A stretch of 64,000 bases of DNA from Gemmatirosa kalamazoonensis (GCF_000522985.1 NZ_CP007128.1:4076220-4140219), one strand, 5' to 3'. Counted from the stretch's first letter, positions 26,609-36,855 are shown. Program-made: numbers and translations. Notes: generated by a model from the letters alone, not told the origin.

Positions 26609-27487
26609 CTACCGGATGACGCGAGGATCGAAGCTGAACGTCACCGGGAGCACGTCGCCGCGGAACTCGTCGGGCAGCGGCCCGAACGCGCGCTTCGACG
26701 ACACCGCCTCGATCGCGCCCTGCGCCTCGAGGTCGAACGAGTAGCTGCCCGAGCGCCGCACGAAGCGCACGTCGGTCACGGACCCGTCCCGGTGAATGAG
26801 GAACGACACGTCCGCGGTGTACGCGCCCCCGCGCGGCGGTGAGAAGACGAGCGCGACCTGGCGGACGATGTTCGCGAGATACCCGGGGAACGGGAAATCG
26901 AGCCCCTTCACGTGGACGTTCGCGACGTCCGCGCCCTTGCCGCCTTCCGGCCCACCGCCGGCGCGCGGGCCCGGCGTCCCCTTCGCGGTGCTCTTCTCGG
27001 GCGTCGTCGCCTTCGGGGGCGTCGTCGTCTTCGGGGCCGCCTTCGCCGTGTTCGCCTTCGTCGGCGGGACGGGGGTCGCCTTCGCCGGCGCGGGCTTCGC
27101 CTTCACGGGCGTCGGCAGCGGCTTCGCCTTCGGCGGCGGGGCCTCGGCGCGCGGAGGCGGCGTCGGCGCGGGCGTCGCCTTCGGCGGCGTGGGCGCGGGC
27201 GCCGGGGCGGCGGCCGGTGGCTCCGGCGTCACCGTGCCGATCGACCGCGGCCCCGGCGGCGCGGCCACGAGGTCTACACGGTAGACCGGCGGCTCGGCCG
27301 GCCGCGGCGGGGCGCGGTGAAGCAGGAGCGCGGCGAGCGCCGCCACGTGCAGCAGCGCGGAGACGCCGATACCGCCGGCGAGCCGCTTCGACACGGCGGC
27401 ATCCGGCCCGGGCGTGCGCCACGACGCCGCGCGGCGCGCGCGCTGCCGCGCGGGCGACGGCCCGAGCTCCGCCGGTGCCGCGCTCAC
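26609..27487 (-). CDS. TolA/TonB-like energy transducer
   Basis: Couples the TolQR motor to the outer membrane. The 292 residues have one TM helix (about 39-60, GVSALLHVAALAALLLH). A long Pro/Lys/Ala/Thr spacer (about 75-185, PTPPPRAEAPPPKAK type) is suited to spanning the periplasm. A C-terminal TonB/TolA-like domain (about 200-292) contains VSFLIHRDGSVTDVRFVRRS and FGPLPDEFRGDVLPVTFSFD. From position (between tolR and tolB) it acts as TolA, but the end domain looks like the TonB C-terminal family. The GTG start overlaps the tolR stop by 4 bases. Confidence 0.87.
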   Translation of the reverse strand: MSAAPAELGPSPARQRARRAASWRTPGPDAAVSKRLAGGIGVSALLHVAALAALLLHRAPPRPAEPPVYRVDLVAAPPGPRSIGTVTPEPPAAAPAPAPTPPKATPAPTPPPRAEAPPPKAKPLPTPVKAKPAPAKATPVPPTKANTAKAAPKTTTPPKATTPEKSTAKGTPGPRAGGGPEGGKGADVANVHVKGLDFPFPGYLANIVRQVALVFSPPRGGAYTADVSFLIHRDGSVTDVRFVRRSGSYSFDLEAQGAIEAVSSKRAFGPLPDEFRGDVLPVTFSFDPRVIR

Positions 27488-27891
27488 GCGCCGCCCTCCG
27501 GCTCCGCGACGAGCCCCACGTCGGACACGCCGCTGGCGCGCATCGCGGCGAGCACGCGCACCACGAGCCCGTACGGCACGCCCGCGTCGGCGCGCAGGTA
27601 GACGCCGCCCTCGCCGCGCTTGTCGGCGAGCGCCTTGAACGCGCCGCGGAACTCCTCGTACGTCATCCGCGCGTCGTCGACGTAGATCTCGCCGGCCTTC
27701 GTCACGCTCACCGTTAGGCCGCTCTTCGGCTCGAGCGCCTTCGTCTCGGCGGAGGGCAGCGCCACGTCCACGCCGCCGGTCATCATCGGCGCCGTGATCA
27801 TGAAGATCACCATGAGCAGCATCATCACGTCGATGAGGCTGACCACGTTGATCTCGGCGTTCAGCGCCATGCCCCCCCGCCGGCGACGCAT
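27484..27891 (-). CDS. tolR: ExbD/TolR biopolymer transport protein
   Basis: Proton-channel partner of TolQ. The 135 residues have a short basic N-terminus and one TM helix. The essential membrane aspartate is in EINVVSLIDVMMLLMVIFMI. A periplasmic ExbD domain follows (TVSVTKAGEIYVDDARMTYE, YLRADAGVPYGLVVRVLAAM). The ATG at 27891 overlaps the tolQ stop by one base (TGATG); a second ATG seven codons in is possible. Confidence 0.94.
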   Translation of the reverse strand: MRRRRGGMALNAEINVVSLIDVMMLLMVIFMITAPMMTGGVDVALPSAETKALEPKSGLTVSVTKAGEIYVDDARMTYEEFRGAFKALADKRGEGGVYLRADAGVPYGLVVRVLAAMRASGVSDVGLVAEPEGGA

Positions 27892-28712
27892 CAGATCCTC
27901 CCCTCGCGCACGAGCATCGCGATGAGCTCCGAGCCGAACCCTTCGAGCTCGCTGTCGACGCGGTTCAGCCGGCTCGCGAAGATGTTGTACCCGAACACCG
28001 CCGGAATGGCGACCGCGAGCGCCGCGGCGGTCGCGATGAGCGCCTCCGCGACGCCCGGCGCCACCGCGCCGAGGTTGCCGGATCCCTTCTGCGCGATGCC
28101 GGTGAACGCGGAGATGACGCCGAGCACCGTGCCGAACAGACCGATGAGCGGGCTGACCGAGCCGATCGTCGCGAGCCACGGGATGAAGCGCGACAGGCGA
28201 TCGCGCTCCGCGTTGGTCTCGGCGTCGAGCACGAGCCGCAGCGCCTCGACCTGCGAGCCGCTGAGGCGCGCCGTGCGATCGGTGGTGCCGCCTAACGCGG
28301 GACGCGTCTCGGAGAGGAACAGCATCGCGCGGCGGAACACGTCGGTGAACGGGCTCGCCATCGCGCGGTTCGCCGCCGTCTCCGCCGCGTCGAGCGACGG
28401 CGCGTGCTCGAACTCGCGCAGGAACGCGTGCCCCGAGCGCGTGACGCGGCGCAGCTCGAACCACTTCGCGAGCATCACACCCCAGCTGATGAGCGACAGC
28501 ACGACGAGCAGCGCGAGCACGATCTTCGTCGCCGTGGAGCCCTCGGCGATGAGCTCCATCGGCGTGCTGGGGACCCCGGCGCGCGCGGGCTGCGAGAGCT
28601 GCTGCGCGCCGACCGACGGCGCGACGAGCGGCAGGGCGACCAGGGAGGCGAGCGGGGCGAGCCGGGTGCCTAACGACGCCGCGCCGCGCCAGACGAGCGG
28701 GCGCGCCATCAT
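27891..28712 (-). CDS. tolQ: MotA/TolQ/ExbB proton channel protein TolQ
   Basis: Inner-membrane proton channel that drives Tol-Pal. The 273 residues have an N-terminal hydrophobic stretch that could be a signal sequence (about 15-40, LASLVALPLVAPSVGA). The three canonical TM helices follow: IVLALLVVLSLISWGVMLAK, then the pair around FIPWLATIGSVSPLIGLFGT and VAEALIATAAALAVAIPAVF. The GLFGTVLGVISAF motif is family-defining. The first of two consecutive ATG codons overlaps the galE-like stop (ATGA), so it is translated with that gene. The extra N-terminal hydrophobic segment is unusual compared with E. coli TolQ (230). Confidence 0.92.
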   Translation of the reverse strand: MMARPLVWRGAASLGTRLAPLASLVALPLVAPSVGAQQLSQPARAGVPSTPMELIAEGSTATKIVLALLVVLSLISWGVMLAKWFELRRVTRSGHAFLREFEHAPSLDAAETAANRAMASPFTDVFRRAMLFLSETRPALGGTTDRTARLSGSQVEALRLVLDAETNAERDRLSRFIPWLATIGSVSPLIGLFGTVLGVISAFTGIAQKGSGNLGAVAPGVAEALIATAAALAVAIPAVFGYNIFASRLNRVDSELEGFGSELIAMLVREGRI

Positions 28713-29677
28713 GCCGTCGCGGGCGCCCGCCGCCGGGCGGCGAAGAACTCGTACGTCTCGCGCAGCCCGTCGGCGAGCGACACCTGCGGTGCCCACCCGA
28801 GCTCGCGGCGTGCCTTGTCGATGACGAGCGCGCTGCGCTGCAGCTCACCCGTGCGAGCGGGCGCGCGCTCGATCGCCGTGTCCGACCCGGCCGCCGCCTT
28901 CAGCTGCGCGGCCAGCTCGTTCACCGATGTCTCGATCCCCGTGCCGACGTTGAACGCGCGCGCGTCGAGCGGGCCGACCGCCGGCAAGCTCTTCGTCGCC
29001 GCGGCGAACACCGCGCGCGCGACGTCCTTCACGAACACGTAGTCGCGCGTCTGCTCACCGGTGCCGAACGTCGTCATGGCGCGGCCGTCGAGGATGCGGT
29101 TGCAGAAGATCGCGACCACCCCCGCCTCGCCGTGCGGATCCTGGCGCGGCCCGTACACGTTCGCGAACCGCATCGCGCAGCACTCCATGCCGTGCTGCCG
29201 CGCGTAGTACGCCATGTAGTACTCGACGCTCAGCTTCGCGATGCCGTACGGCGACTCGGGATCCTTCGGATCGGTCTCCGTGGCCGGCGGCGTCACGAAG
29301 TCGCCGTACAGCGCGCCGCCGGTCGACGCGAAGATCACGCGTGGCGGGCGACCGCTCTGCTTCGCCGCCTCGAGGACGTTGAGCGACCCGAGGATGTTCT
29401 GGCGCGCATCGAACGCCGGGTCGTTCACGCTCTTCCGCACGTCGATCTGCGCCGCGAGATGCGCGACGACGTCGAAGCCGCCCTCGCGCACGAGCGCCGC
29501 CGTCTCGGGCGAGCCGATGTCGAGCTCGTGGAACGTGGCGGCGGGGTTCAGGTTCTCCCGCCGGCCGCTCGACAGGTTGTCGATGACGGTGACCTCATAG
29601 CCCTCGGCGACGAGCAGGTCGGCCACGTGCGAGCCGATGAACCCCGCGCCACCGGTGACGAGCGCTTTCTTGGCCAT
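28709..29677 (-). CDS. NAD-dependent sugar epimerase (GalE-like)
   Basis: Extended short-chain dehydrogenase acting on a nucleotide sugar, most like UDP-glucose 4-epimerase. The 322 residues have the Rossmann motif TGGAGFIGSHVADLL at 7-21, the acidic NAD-binding VIDNLSSGRRENL and the catalytic Ser/Tyr/Lys set (FASTGGALYG, SPYGIAKLSVEYY). Substrate segments are FANVYGPRQDPHGEAGVV and TRDYVFVKDVARAV. It is shorter than E. coli GalE (338), and substrate choice (Glc/Gal, GlcNAc or others) cannot be fixed. It heads the Tol-Pal run and is coupled to tolQ by a 4-base overlap. Envelope polysaccharide work fits the context. Confidence 0.85.
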   Translation of the reverse strand: MAKKALVTGGAGFIGSHVADLLVAEGYEVTVIDNLSSGRRENLNPAATFHELDIGSPETAALVREGGFDVVAHLAAQIDVRKSVNDPAFDARQNILGSLNVLEAAKQSGRPPRVIFASTGGALYGDFVTPPATETDPKDPESPYGIAKLSVEYYMAYYARQHGMECCAMRFANVYGPRQDPHGEAGVVAIFCNRILDGRAMTTFGTGEQTRDYVFVKDVARAVFAAATKSLPAVGPLDARAFNVGTGIETSVNELAAQLKAAAGSDTAIERAPARTGELQRSALVIDKARRELGWAPQVSLADGLRETYEFFAARRRAPATA

Positions 29678-29767
29678 GGTTCTGATGAGTGAGACGCCCC
29701 GGACCGACCCTCGTGCGGGTCGGGGACGGGCAATCTAAACCCTCCCGGCGTCCACTTGGACCTTTCG

Positions 29768-29900
29768 ACGGCGACCTGTTCGCGGCGAAGGTGTAACGGC
29801 GAGCACGAAACGGCGACCGCGCGCACTGCGATGGATCGCAGGCACACGGTCGCCGTCTTTCCGGTCGCCGCTCATGCGGACGCCGTCACACGGTCGCCGT
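29768..29900. repeat. degenerate palindromic element, unit ACGGCGACC
   Basis: Copies or near-copies of ACGGCGACC recur at about 29768, 29782, 29796 and 29810. Inverted copies (CGGTCGCCG type) recur at about 29847, 29862, 29879 and 29891, separated by 5-8 variable bases. The centre is the small palindrome CTGCGATGGATCGCAG. The right edge abuts the stop codon (29901-29903) of the secreted unknown. It occupies most of the 223-base gap before the galE-like gene. Confidence 0.8.
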
Positions 29901-30707
29901 TCAGGGCAGGGTTCGCGCGGCCATGCCGATGCTCACCACCGGCTGCGCCTGCGACTCGAGCCGGGCCGACGCGCCCTGCGGCGTGACCCGCACCACACGC
30001 AGCACCGCGGCACGCGTACCTGGCAGCATCGGACCGCCGGCGATGCGGCGGCCGTCACCCACCACCTCGAGCCGGTCGCCCTCGCGCAGGCTCGTCCCCG
30101 CGCCGCCGGCGAGCACCACGGTCCGCTGCAGCGACGGCAGCTCCGCCCCGCCGTCGATCCAGACGATCGACGTCTCGCGACCGCCCGAGGACCGCAGGGT
30201 CGAATCCACCGGCGGCAGCGCCGGCAGCGGCAGCACGGCCTGCTCGGCGGCGACCACGTCGTAGACGCGTACGAGCCGCGCGGTGCGCAGCGAGCCGGCG
30301 ATGCCGTCGACGACGGCGATCCCGGTCGGCAGCAGCACCTGGCCCGTGCCGAGCACCGGGCCGCGTCGCACGAGGAGGAGCGAGTCGCCCACCGCGCCCT
30401 GACGGCCGGCGGGGGCGGTCACGATCAGTCGATCGAACAGCTGGAAGCGACGCGTGACGCCGCGCGAGCCGTCGGGCGTCAGGTCCACGCCGTCGACGAC
30501 GGCGCCCGCACCGTGGGGCGCCTCGGCTTCCGCGACGTACGGCGTGCCGTACCACGCGACGGCCCGCGCTTCGGCGGCCGACAGCACCGCGGCCCGGGGG
30601 CTCGGCGCGGGCGCGGGCGCTCCCTCGGCCGACTGCGCGGCGGCGGGACGGGCGAGCAGAACGAGCGAGAGGCCGGCGAGGGCCAGCGAGGAAGACGGCT
30701 TCGCCAT
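29901..30707 (-). CDS. secreted protein of unknown function
   Basis: 268 residues; no family recognised with confidence. A clear Sec signal peptide covers about 1-25 (LALAGLSLVLLARPAAAQ, cleavage after AAA). The mature part is Ala/Val/Gly-rich and beta-prone, with segments such as YGTPYVAEAEAPHGAGAVVD, LPTGIAVVDGIAGSLRTARL and a C-terminal repeat of short strands (LRVVRVTPQGASARLESQAQ). The paired segments on gaining or losing a property (GDSLLLVRRGPVLGTGQVL, GDRLEVVGDGRRIAGG) recall SAF/LysM-linked periplasmic domains, but this is weak. The ATG at 30707 starts the signal peptide. It stands alone between ssb and the galE operon. Confidence 0.7.
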   Translation of the reverse strand: MAKPSSSLALAGLSLVLLARPAAAQSAEGAPAPAPSPRAAVLSAAEARAVAWYGTPYVAEAEAPHGAGAVVDGVDLTPDGSRGVTRRFQLFDRLIVTAPAGRQGAVGDSLLLVRRGPVLGTGQVLLPTGIAVVDGIAGSLRTARLVRVYDVVAAEQAVLPLPALPPVDSTLRSSGGRETSIVWIDGGAELPSLQRTVVLAGGAGTSLREGDRLEVVGDGRRIAGGPMLPGTRAAVLRVVRVTPQGASARLESQAQPVVSIGMAARTLP

Positions 30708-30726
30708 GGATCGAGGCTCCATTTGG

Positions 30727-30766
30727 CCGACGCTCCCGGCATCCGGAGGGACACCGGGAGCGTCGG
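30727..30766 (-). terminator. hairpin between ssb and the secreted unknown
   Basis: A perfect 13-bp stem CCGACGCTCCCGG (30727-30739) / CCGGGAGCGTCGG (30754-30766) with a 14-base loop. It lies 101 bases after the ssb stop and 19 bases before the next start. No U tract follows, so it may be an attenuator or a leader structure rather than a classic terminator. Confidence 0.5.
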
Positions 30767-30867
30767 CTCCCACAGTGGGACGGCTCGGCGCGCCGCCGAG
30801 TAACGGCCGCGGCCGTTCAGGGCGCGTCTCAGGTCACAGGAAGTTCCCCGCGCCTCGGGGGGGGCGC

Positions 30868-31395
30868 TCAGAACGGCAGGTCGTCGTCGCTGTCCTCGAG
30901 CGCGCCCGGGAAGTCCTCGAAGTCGTCGCCCCCCCCACCCTGCGCGGCCGGTTTGCTGGGCCGGGCCGCGGCGGCGGGCGCCGGCGCCTGGCGACGGGGC
31001 GCCTGGTAGCCCGGGCTGCCGCCGTCGGTGTCCCCCTCGTGCCCCTCGCGACGGCCACCGAGCAGCAGGAGCTCGCGCACGTTGATCTCGGTGCTGTAGC
31101 GCGTCTGGCCGTCCTTGTCCTGCCACTGACGGTACTCGATGCGCCCCTCGACGTAGATCTTGTCGCCCTTCTTCACGTAGCGCTCGACGATGTCGGCGAG
31201 CTGCGACGCCTTCGTGTTCCACACGACGCAGCGGTGCCACTCCGTCTTCTCCTGTCGCACGCCCGCCTGGTCGTTCCAGGTGCGGCTCGTGGCGAGGGAG
31301 AACTGCGCGACGCGATTGCCGCCCGGCGTGGCGCGCACCTCGGGATCGCTTCCGAGGTTCCCGATCAACGTGACCTTGTTCAAGCTCCGGCTCAT
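30868..31395 (-). CDS. ssb: single-stranded DNA-binding protein
   Basis: Tetrameric ssDNA-binding protein of replication and repair. The 175 residues start MSRSLNKVTLIGNLGSDPEV, the OB-fold N-terminus. WHRCVVWNTKASQLADIVER and KKGDKIYVEGRIEYRQWQDK follow. The tail from about 115 is Gly/Pro/Ala-rich and ends in the acidic tip DDDLPF, which docks repair proteins. GAGGAGG lies eight bases before the ATG at 31395, a strong ribosome site that supports this start over upstream in-frame codons. It is not next to rpsF/rpsR, the usual neighbours. Confidence 0.97.
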   Translation of the reverse strand: MSRSLNKVTLIGNLGSDPEVRATPGGNRVAQFSLATSRTWNDQAGVRQEKTEWHRCVVWNTKASQLADIVERYVKKGDKIYVEGRIEYRQWQDKDGQTRYSTEINVRELLLLGGRREGHEGDTDGGSPGYQAPRRQAPAPAAAARPSKPAAQGGGGDDFEDFPGALEDSDDDLPF

Positions 31396-31489
31396 GGTGC
31401 CCTCCTCACAGGCTAAGTAGTCCAGTCCAGTCCAAACCTCTCCAGTCGAAGCTACGGGATTCGAGCGGAGCCCAGCGGTCGATCCGACG

Positions 31490-31522
31490 CACACCGGTCA
31501 TCCAGAACGCACGACCGGTGTG
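31490..31522 (-). terminator. hairpin spanning the rimI stop codon
   Basis: A perfect 10-bp stem CACACCGGTC (31490-31499) / GACCGGTGTG (31513-31522) with a 13-base loop. The stop codon of rimI (31498-31500) lies inside it. No U run follows, so a role as an mRNA end-protecting structure is as likely as termination. Confidence 0.5.
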
Positions 31523-32040
31523 TCCTGCACAGACGCGCCGTGCGACGCCCTCGCGACCAGGTCGCGGCGCAGCACGAGCGCGTCCTCCTGCGGGCGACGA
31601 TAGTACTTCCGCCGTCGCCCCACCTCCGCGAACCCGCGCGACGCGTACAGGCGGCGCGCCGCGGCGTTCGACTCCCTGACCTCCAGATACACCGCCGACG
31701 CGCCGCGCGCCATCAGCTCGCCCAGCGCGGTGTCCAGCAGCCGCGCGCCGATGCGCAGGCCGCGCAGCGTGGGCGCGACGGCGAGGTTCGCGATCTCCGC
31801 CTCGTCGGCGGCGAGCCACGCGACGACGTACCCCGCCACCTCGGTCGGCGTGCCCCACGACTCGTGATGCGGCGGCCCGGCGCGCCAGTCGGCGACGAGG
31901 AACAGCACGTGTCGGTGGCCGAGGAGCGACACGAACGAGCTGCGCGACCACGGATCGGTGAACGACACGAGCTCCATGCGCGACACCGCCTCGACGTCCT
32001 GCTCCACCGCGGGGCGTACGGTGAGGGTGCCGAGCGGCAT
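31498..32040 (-). CDS. rimI: ribosomal protein S18-alanine N-acetyltransferase family (RimI)
   Basis: GNAT acetyltransferase; RimI acetylates the N-terminal Ala of S18. The 180 residues show RPAVEQDVEAVSRMELVSFT at the start. The acetyl-CoA loop is in NLAVAPTLRGLRIGARLLDT (motif A, R-x-x-R/G-x-G/A) and the C-terminal VYLEVRESNAAARRLYASRG-type motif is nearly complete. The ATG overlaps the tsaB stop by one base. Adjacency to tsaB and tsaE is a common bacterial arrangement and supports RimI over other GNATs. The C-terminus is about 25 residues longer than E. coli RimI (148). Confidence 0.88.
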   Translation of the reverse strand: MPLGTLTVRPAVEQDVEAVSRMELVSFTDPWSRSSFVSLLGHRHVLFLVADWRAGPPHHESWGTPTEVAGYVVAWLAADEAEIANLAVAPTLRGLRIGARLLDTALGELMARGASAVYLEVRESNAAARRLYASRGFAEVGRRRKYYRRPQEDALVLRRDLVARASHGASVQDTPVVRSG

Positions 32041-32741
32041 CAGCTCCCTGCCCCGCCGTCGAGCGCCACGGCGACCGACGGCAGCTCGCGCCCGTGCGCC
32101 GCCTCCCACTTCACCTGCGCCTCCGCCTTGCGTCCGTAGTCCGGCTCCCACGCGTCGAGATCGACCGGCCCTCGCTCCGCGAGCAGGCGCCCGAGCGCGG
32201 CGACCGCCGCCGCCCGAGGCGCCGTCGACTCCCCGGCCCGCAGCGGCGTCGCGTGGTGCGCCCGCGCGAGGTCGTCGAGCGCGTCGGCGTGCACCACCCC
32301 GAGGTACTCGTAGCCGACCACGTCGCCGGCATCGTCGAGCGCGACGACCGCCGCGTACGCTTCGCCGCGCAAAGCGTCGAGCGACGCGAGGTGCCGGCCC
32401 GCCGTCCGACGTCCTCCCGTCATGAGCGCGAGCGACGGTGCCGCGAACAGCGGGCGCTCCGCGACCTGCGCCAGCCCCTTCGCGATCGACGCCGCGATGC
32501 GCAGGCTCGTGAAGCTGCCGGGCCCCGCGCCGCACACGAGGCCGGTGAGATCGCGCGGGCTCGCGCCGGCCGCGTGCAGCGCGTCGACGACGGTCGGCAT
32601 CAGCCGCTCCTCGCGCTCGCCGCGCATCGCGACCTCGCGCGCCGCGACGACGTCGCGACCGCGCAGCACGGCGACGGTTCCGGCGTACGTGGACGCGTCG
32701 ATCGCCAGCCACGTCGTGCCGCTGGTGAACGGCGTCGTCAT
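32040..32741 (-). CDS. tsaB: tRNA threonylcarbamoyladenosine protein TsaB
   Basis: Partner of TsaD in making t6A37 on ANN-decoding tRNAs. The 233 residues have the ASKHA-fold start WLAIDASTYAGTVAV and the signature CGAGPGSFTSLRIAASIAKG near 76-95. LASLDALRGEAYAAVVAL also fits the family. The C-terminal YGRKAEAQVKWE is typical. The ATG at 32741 overlaps the tsaE stop by 4 bases. tsaD and tsaC are outside the window. Confidence 0.93.
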   Translation of the reverse strand: MTTPFTSGTTWLAIDASTYAGTVAVLRGRDVVAAREVAMRGEREERLMPTVVDALHAAGASPRDLTGLVCGAGPGSFTSLRIAASIAKGLAQVAERPLFAAPSLALMTGGRRTAGRHLASLDALRGEAYAAVVALDDAGDVVGYEYLGVVHADALDDLARAHHATPLRAGESTAPRAAAVAALGRLLAERGPVDLDAWEPDYGRKAEAQVKWEAAHGRELPSVAVALDGGAGS

Positions 32742-33217
32742 CCGGCGAGCAGCACGCGTCGCCCGTCGTCGCCGGGCGCGTATTCCAGGTCGATCGGCAC
32801 GTGCGGGGGCAGCCGCGAGCCCGCGCGCTCCGGCCACTCCACGAGCACGAGCGCGTCTTCCGCGGCGAGCAGGTCGTCCCAGCCGAGGTTCGTCAGCTCG
32901 TCCTCGTGCTTCAGGCGGTACAGGTCGAGGTGGTACACGCGGCCGTTGGGCGCGCGGTACTCGTGCACGAGCGCGTACGTCGGGCTCGTGACCTCGTCGG
33001 TGACGCCGAAGCCGCGGCAGATCGCCTGCGCGAGCGTCGTCTTGCCGGCGCCGAGCTCTCCGGCCAGCGTCACGACGAGGGGCGGCCGCGCCGCGCGGCC
33101 GAACGACGTGCCCCACGCCTCGAGCTCGTCGCGCGTGACGGCGATGCGGCTGCGCGTCGCCTCGGGCGGCAGCGGCTTCGCGAAGTGGCCGTCGGAGGTG
33201 AGATGGCCGTCGGTCAT
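32738..33217 (-). CDS. tsaE: tRNA threonylcarbamoyladenosine ATPase TsaE
   Basis: Small ATPase that resets the TsaBD complex during t6A synthesis. The 159 residues hold the Walker A loop GELGAGKTTLAQAI near 53-66, then SPTYALVHEY, YHLDLYRL and the Walker B-like VLVEWPERAG. These match the family closely. The N-terminal 25 residues are not conserved, so a start slightly downstream is possible. A 7-base gap separates it from the uvrB stop. Confidence 0.94.
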   Translation of the reverse strand: MTDGHLTSDGHFAKPLPPEATRSRIAVTRDELEAWGTSFGRAARPPLVVTLAGELGAGKTTLAQAICRGFGVTDEVTSPTYALVHEYRAPNGRVYHLDLYRLKHEDELTNLGWDDLLAAEDALVLVEWPERAGSRLPPHVPIDLEYAPGDDGRRVLLAG

Positions 33218-33224
33218 CGCGGGC

Positions 33225-35336
<2,112 letters not shown>

Positions 35337-35404
35337 CCCGACAATGTAATCGATCCTGCCGGATTCTGTTCGGGGAAGGGCGATGGAGGGAGGGACGAGC
35401 TGTG

Positions 35405-35468
35405 AGGCGAGTACGAATGGGGATCCCCAGATCCTGAAGCATCCCGGGATCCCCATTGGTACTCGCCT
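35405..35468. repeat. palindromic element after the MFS gene, upstream of uvrB
   Basis: Two 23-base arms (35405-35427 and 35446-35468) are inverted copies with 22 of 23 matches, around an 18-base loop. The arms carry a nested GGATCC. The outer edge lies 13 bases after the MFS stop, and the inner edge is 69 bases upstream of the uvrB ATG, so it would also be in or near the uvrB leader. Confidence 0.92.
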
Positions 35469-35481
35469 GGTCCCGATCGCC

Positions 35482-36747
35482 TCATCGCCGAGATCGCGCC
35501 GGCTCGCCGGCGCTCGGCAGCGCCGCCTCGCTCGCGCTCACCGCGGCCGCCATGGCCTGATCAGACACGACGCGGTGCGTCGACGTCTCCAGGCGCAGCG
35601 GGAGCCGCGCCGCGAGCGCGAGCCCGATCGCGGCGAGCAGCGCGCCGGACCAGAACGGGCTTCCGACGCCGAACCGGTCGATCGCGAACCCCGTCCACAC
35701 CGGCAGCGCCACCCGCGCCACGCCGCCGAGCGCCTGCTGCACGCCGAGGTACACGCCGCGCTCCGCCGGCGACGCGACGCGCGACAGGAGCGCGGTCACC
35801 GCGGGAAACGTGAGGGCCGTGCCGAGCGGCATCAGGAGCATCGGGACCGCGAGCGGCGCGAGGTGCCGCGGCAGCGGGAACGTCGCCAGCCCCACCGTGA
35901 GCAGCACGAGGCCCACGCGGCACAGCCGCGACTCGCCGAGCCAGGTCACGAGCCGGCCCAGGATGCCGAGCCGCACGACGACGCCGACGCCGCCGAAGAA
36001 CATGACGAAGTAGCCGATCGTCGCCTCGGTCACGCCGAACACGCGCGCGAGGTACAGCGGGAACACGGCGATCATGCCGTAGAAGGCGCCGATGCCGACG
36101 GTGTAGATCCAGATCAGCCGCGACGCGGATGCGGCCGGATGCCGCAGCACCTCGCGCAGCACCTCGCGCGACGACCGGCTGCCCTTGCGACGCGCCTCGT
36201 GCTCGGCCGTCGTGATCTTCGTCTCGCGCAGGGCGAACAGCGCGTACACGAGGTTCGCGAGGCACAGGGCCGCGGCGACGATCCCCGGCGCGGCACGCCC
36301 GAACTCCTGCGCCGTCACCGAGCCGATGACCGGCCCCACGACCGCGCCGAGGCTCGTCGACGCCGTGAGCCAGCCGATGCTCTTCGTGCGCTCCGCCGAC
36401 GTGCTCGCGTCGGCGATCGCCGCGTTGATCACGCCGACGGTGCCGCCGCCGAACCCCTGCACGATGCGCGACACGAGCAGCACGACGATCGAGTCCGCGC
36501 CGGCGAACATGAGGTAGCCCAGCGCCGAGACGCCGAGCCCCGCCAGCAGTGCGGGCCGCCGGCCGCGCCGGTCGGAGAGGCGCCCCCACGTCGGCGCGCT
36601 GAGGAGCTGCGCGACGGAGAACGCGGCCACGAGCATGCCGACGACGGTGCCGCTCGCGCCCATGCGCGTGGCGTAGAACGGAAGCAGCGGGACGATCATC
36701 ACGACGCCGAGCATGTCGACGAACGCGATGACGATGAGGGTGAGCAT
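35482..36747 (-). CDS. MFS transporter, drug:H+ antiporter type
   Basis: Inner-membrane exporter of the major facilitator superfamily. The 421 residues contain twelve predicted hydrophobic segments. Motif A is present as [20 protein letters not shown] between TM2 and TM3, and [20 protein letters not shown] lies in TM4. Motif C-like [19 protein letters not shown] in TM5 marks 12-TM drug/H+ antiporters (TetA-like). Substrate is unknown. The ATG at 36747 places TM1 ([20 protein letters not shown]) at the N-terminus, which fits the family; earlier in-frame codons add only repeat-derived residues. It is flanked on both sides by palindromic elements. Confidence 0.88.
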   Translation of the reverse strand: MLTLIVIAFVDMLGVVMIVPLLPFYATRMGASGTVVGMLVAAFSVAQLLSAPTWGRLSDRRGRRPALLAGLGVSALGYLMFAGADSIVVLLVSRIVQGFGGGTVGVINAAIADASTSAERTKSIGWLTASTSLGAVVGPVIGSVTAQEFGRAAPGIVAAALCLANLVYALFALRETKITTAEHEARRKGSRSSREVLREVLRHPAASASRLIWIYTVGIGAFYGMIAVFPLYLARVFGVTEATIGYFVMFFGGVGVVVRLGILGRLVTWLGESRLCRVGLVLLTVGLATFPLPRHLAPLAVPMLLMPLGTALTFPAVTALLSRVASPAERGVYLGVQQALGGVARVALPVWTGFAIDRFGVGSPFWSGALLAAIGLALAARLPLRLETSTHRVVSDQAMAAAVSASEAALPSAGEPARSRR

Positions 36748-36774
36748 CGTTCCCACGCGGCCTCCCGAGAGCCT

Positions 36775-36855
36775 AGTGCGTAGTGCGCATTGCGTAGCTA
36801 CGTCCTGCGCACGCAAAACCGGACACCGCTACGCAGTACCGACTACGGAGTGCGC
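36775..36855. repeat. degenerate palindromic element after relA/spoT
   Basis: The left half (36775-36798) holds near-tandem TAGTGCG/TTGCGTAG units and the right half (36828-36855) the inverted, diverged counterparts. The inner TGCGTAGC (36791-36798) and GCTACGCA (36828-36835) pair perfectly. The right edge is four bases after the relA/spoT stop. It is the most degraded member of the set. Confidence 0.7.

Noticed and set aside
31405-31440. Eighth palindrome upstream of ssb
   Set aside because: The run AGTCCAGTCCAGTCC is a short one-sided tandem without an inverted partner, so it does not meet the pattern.
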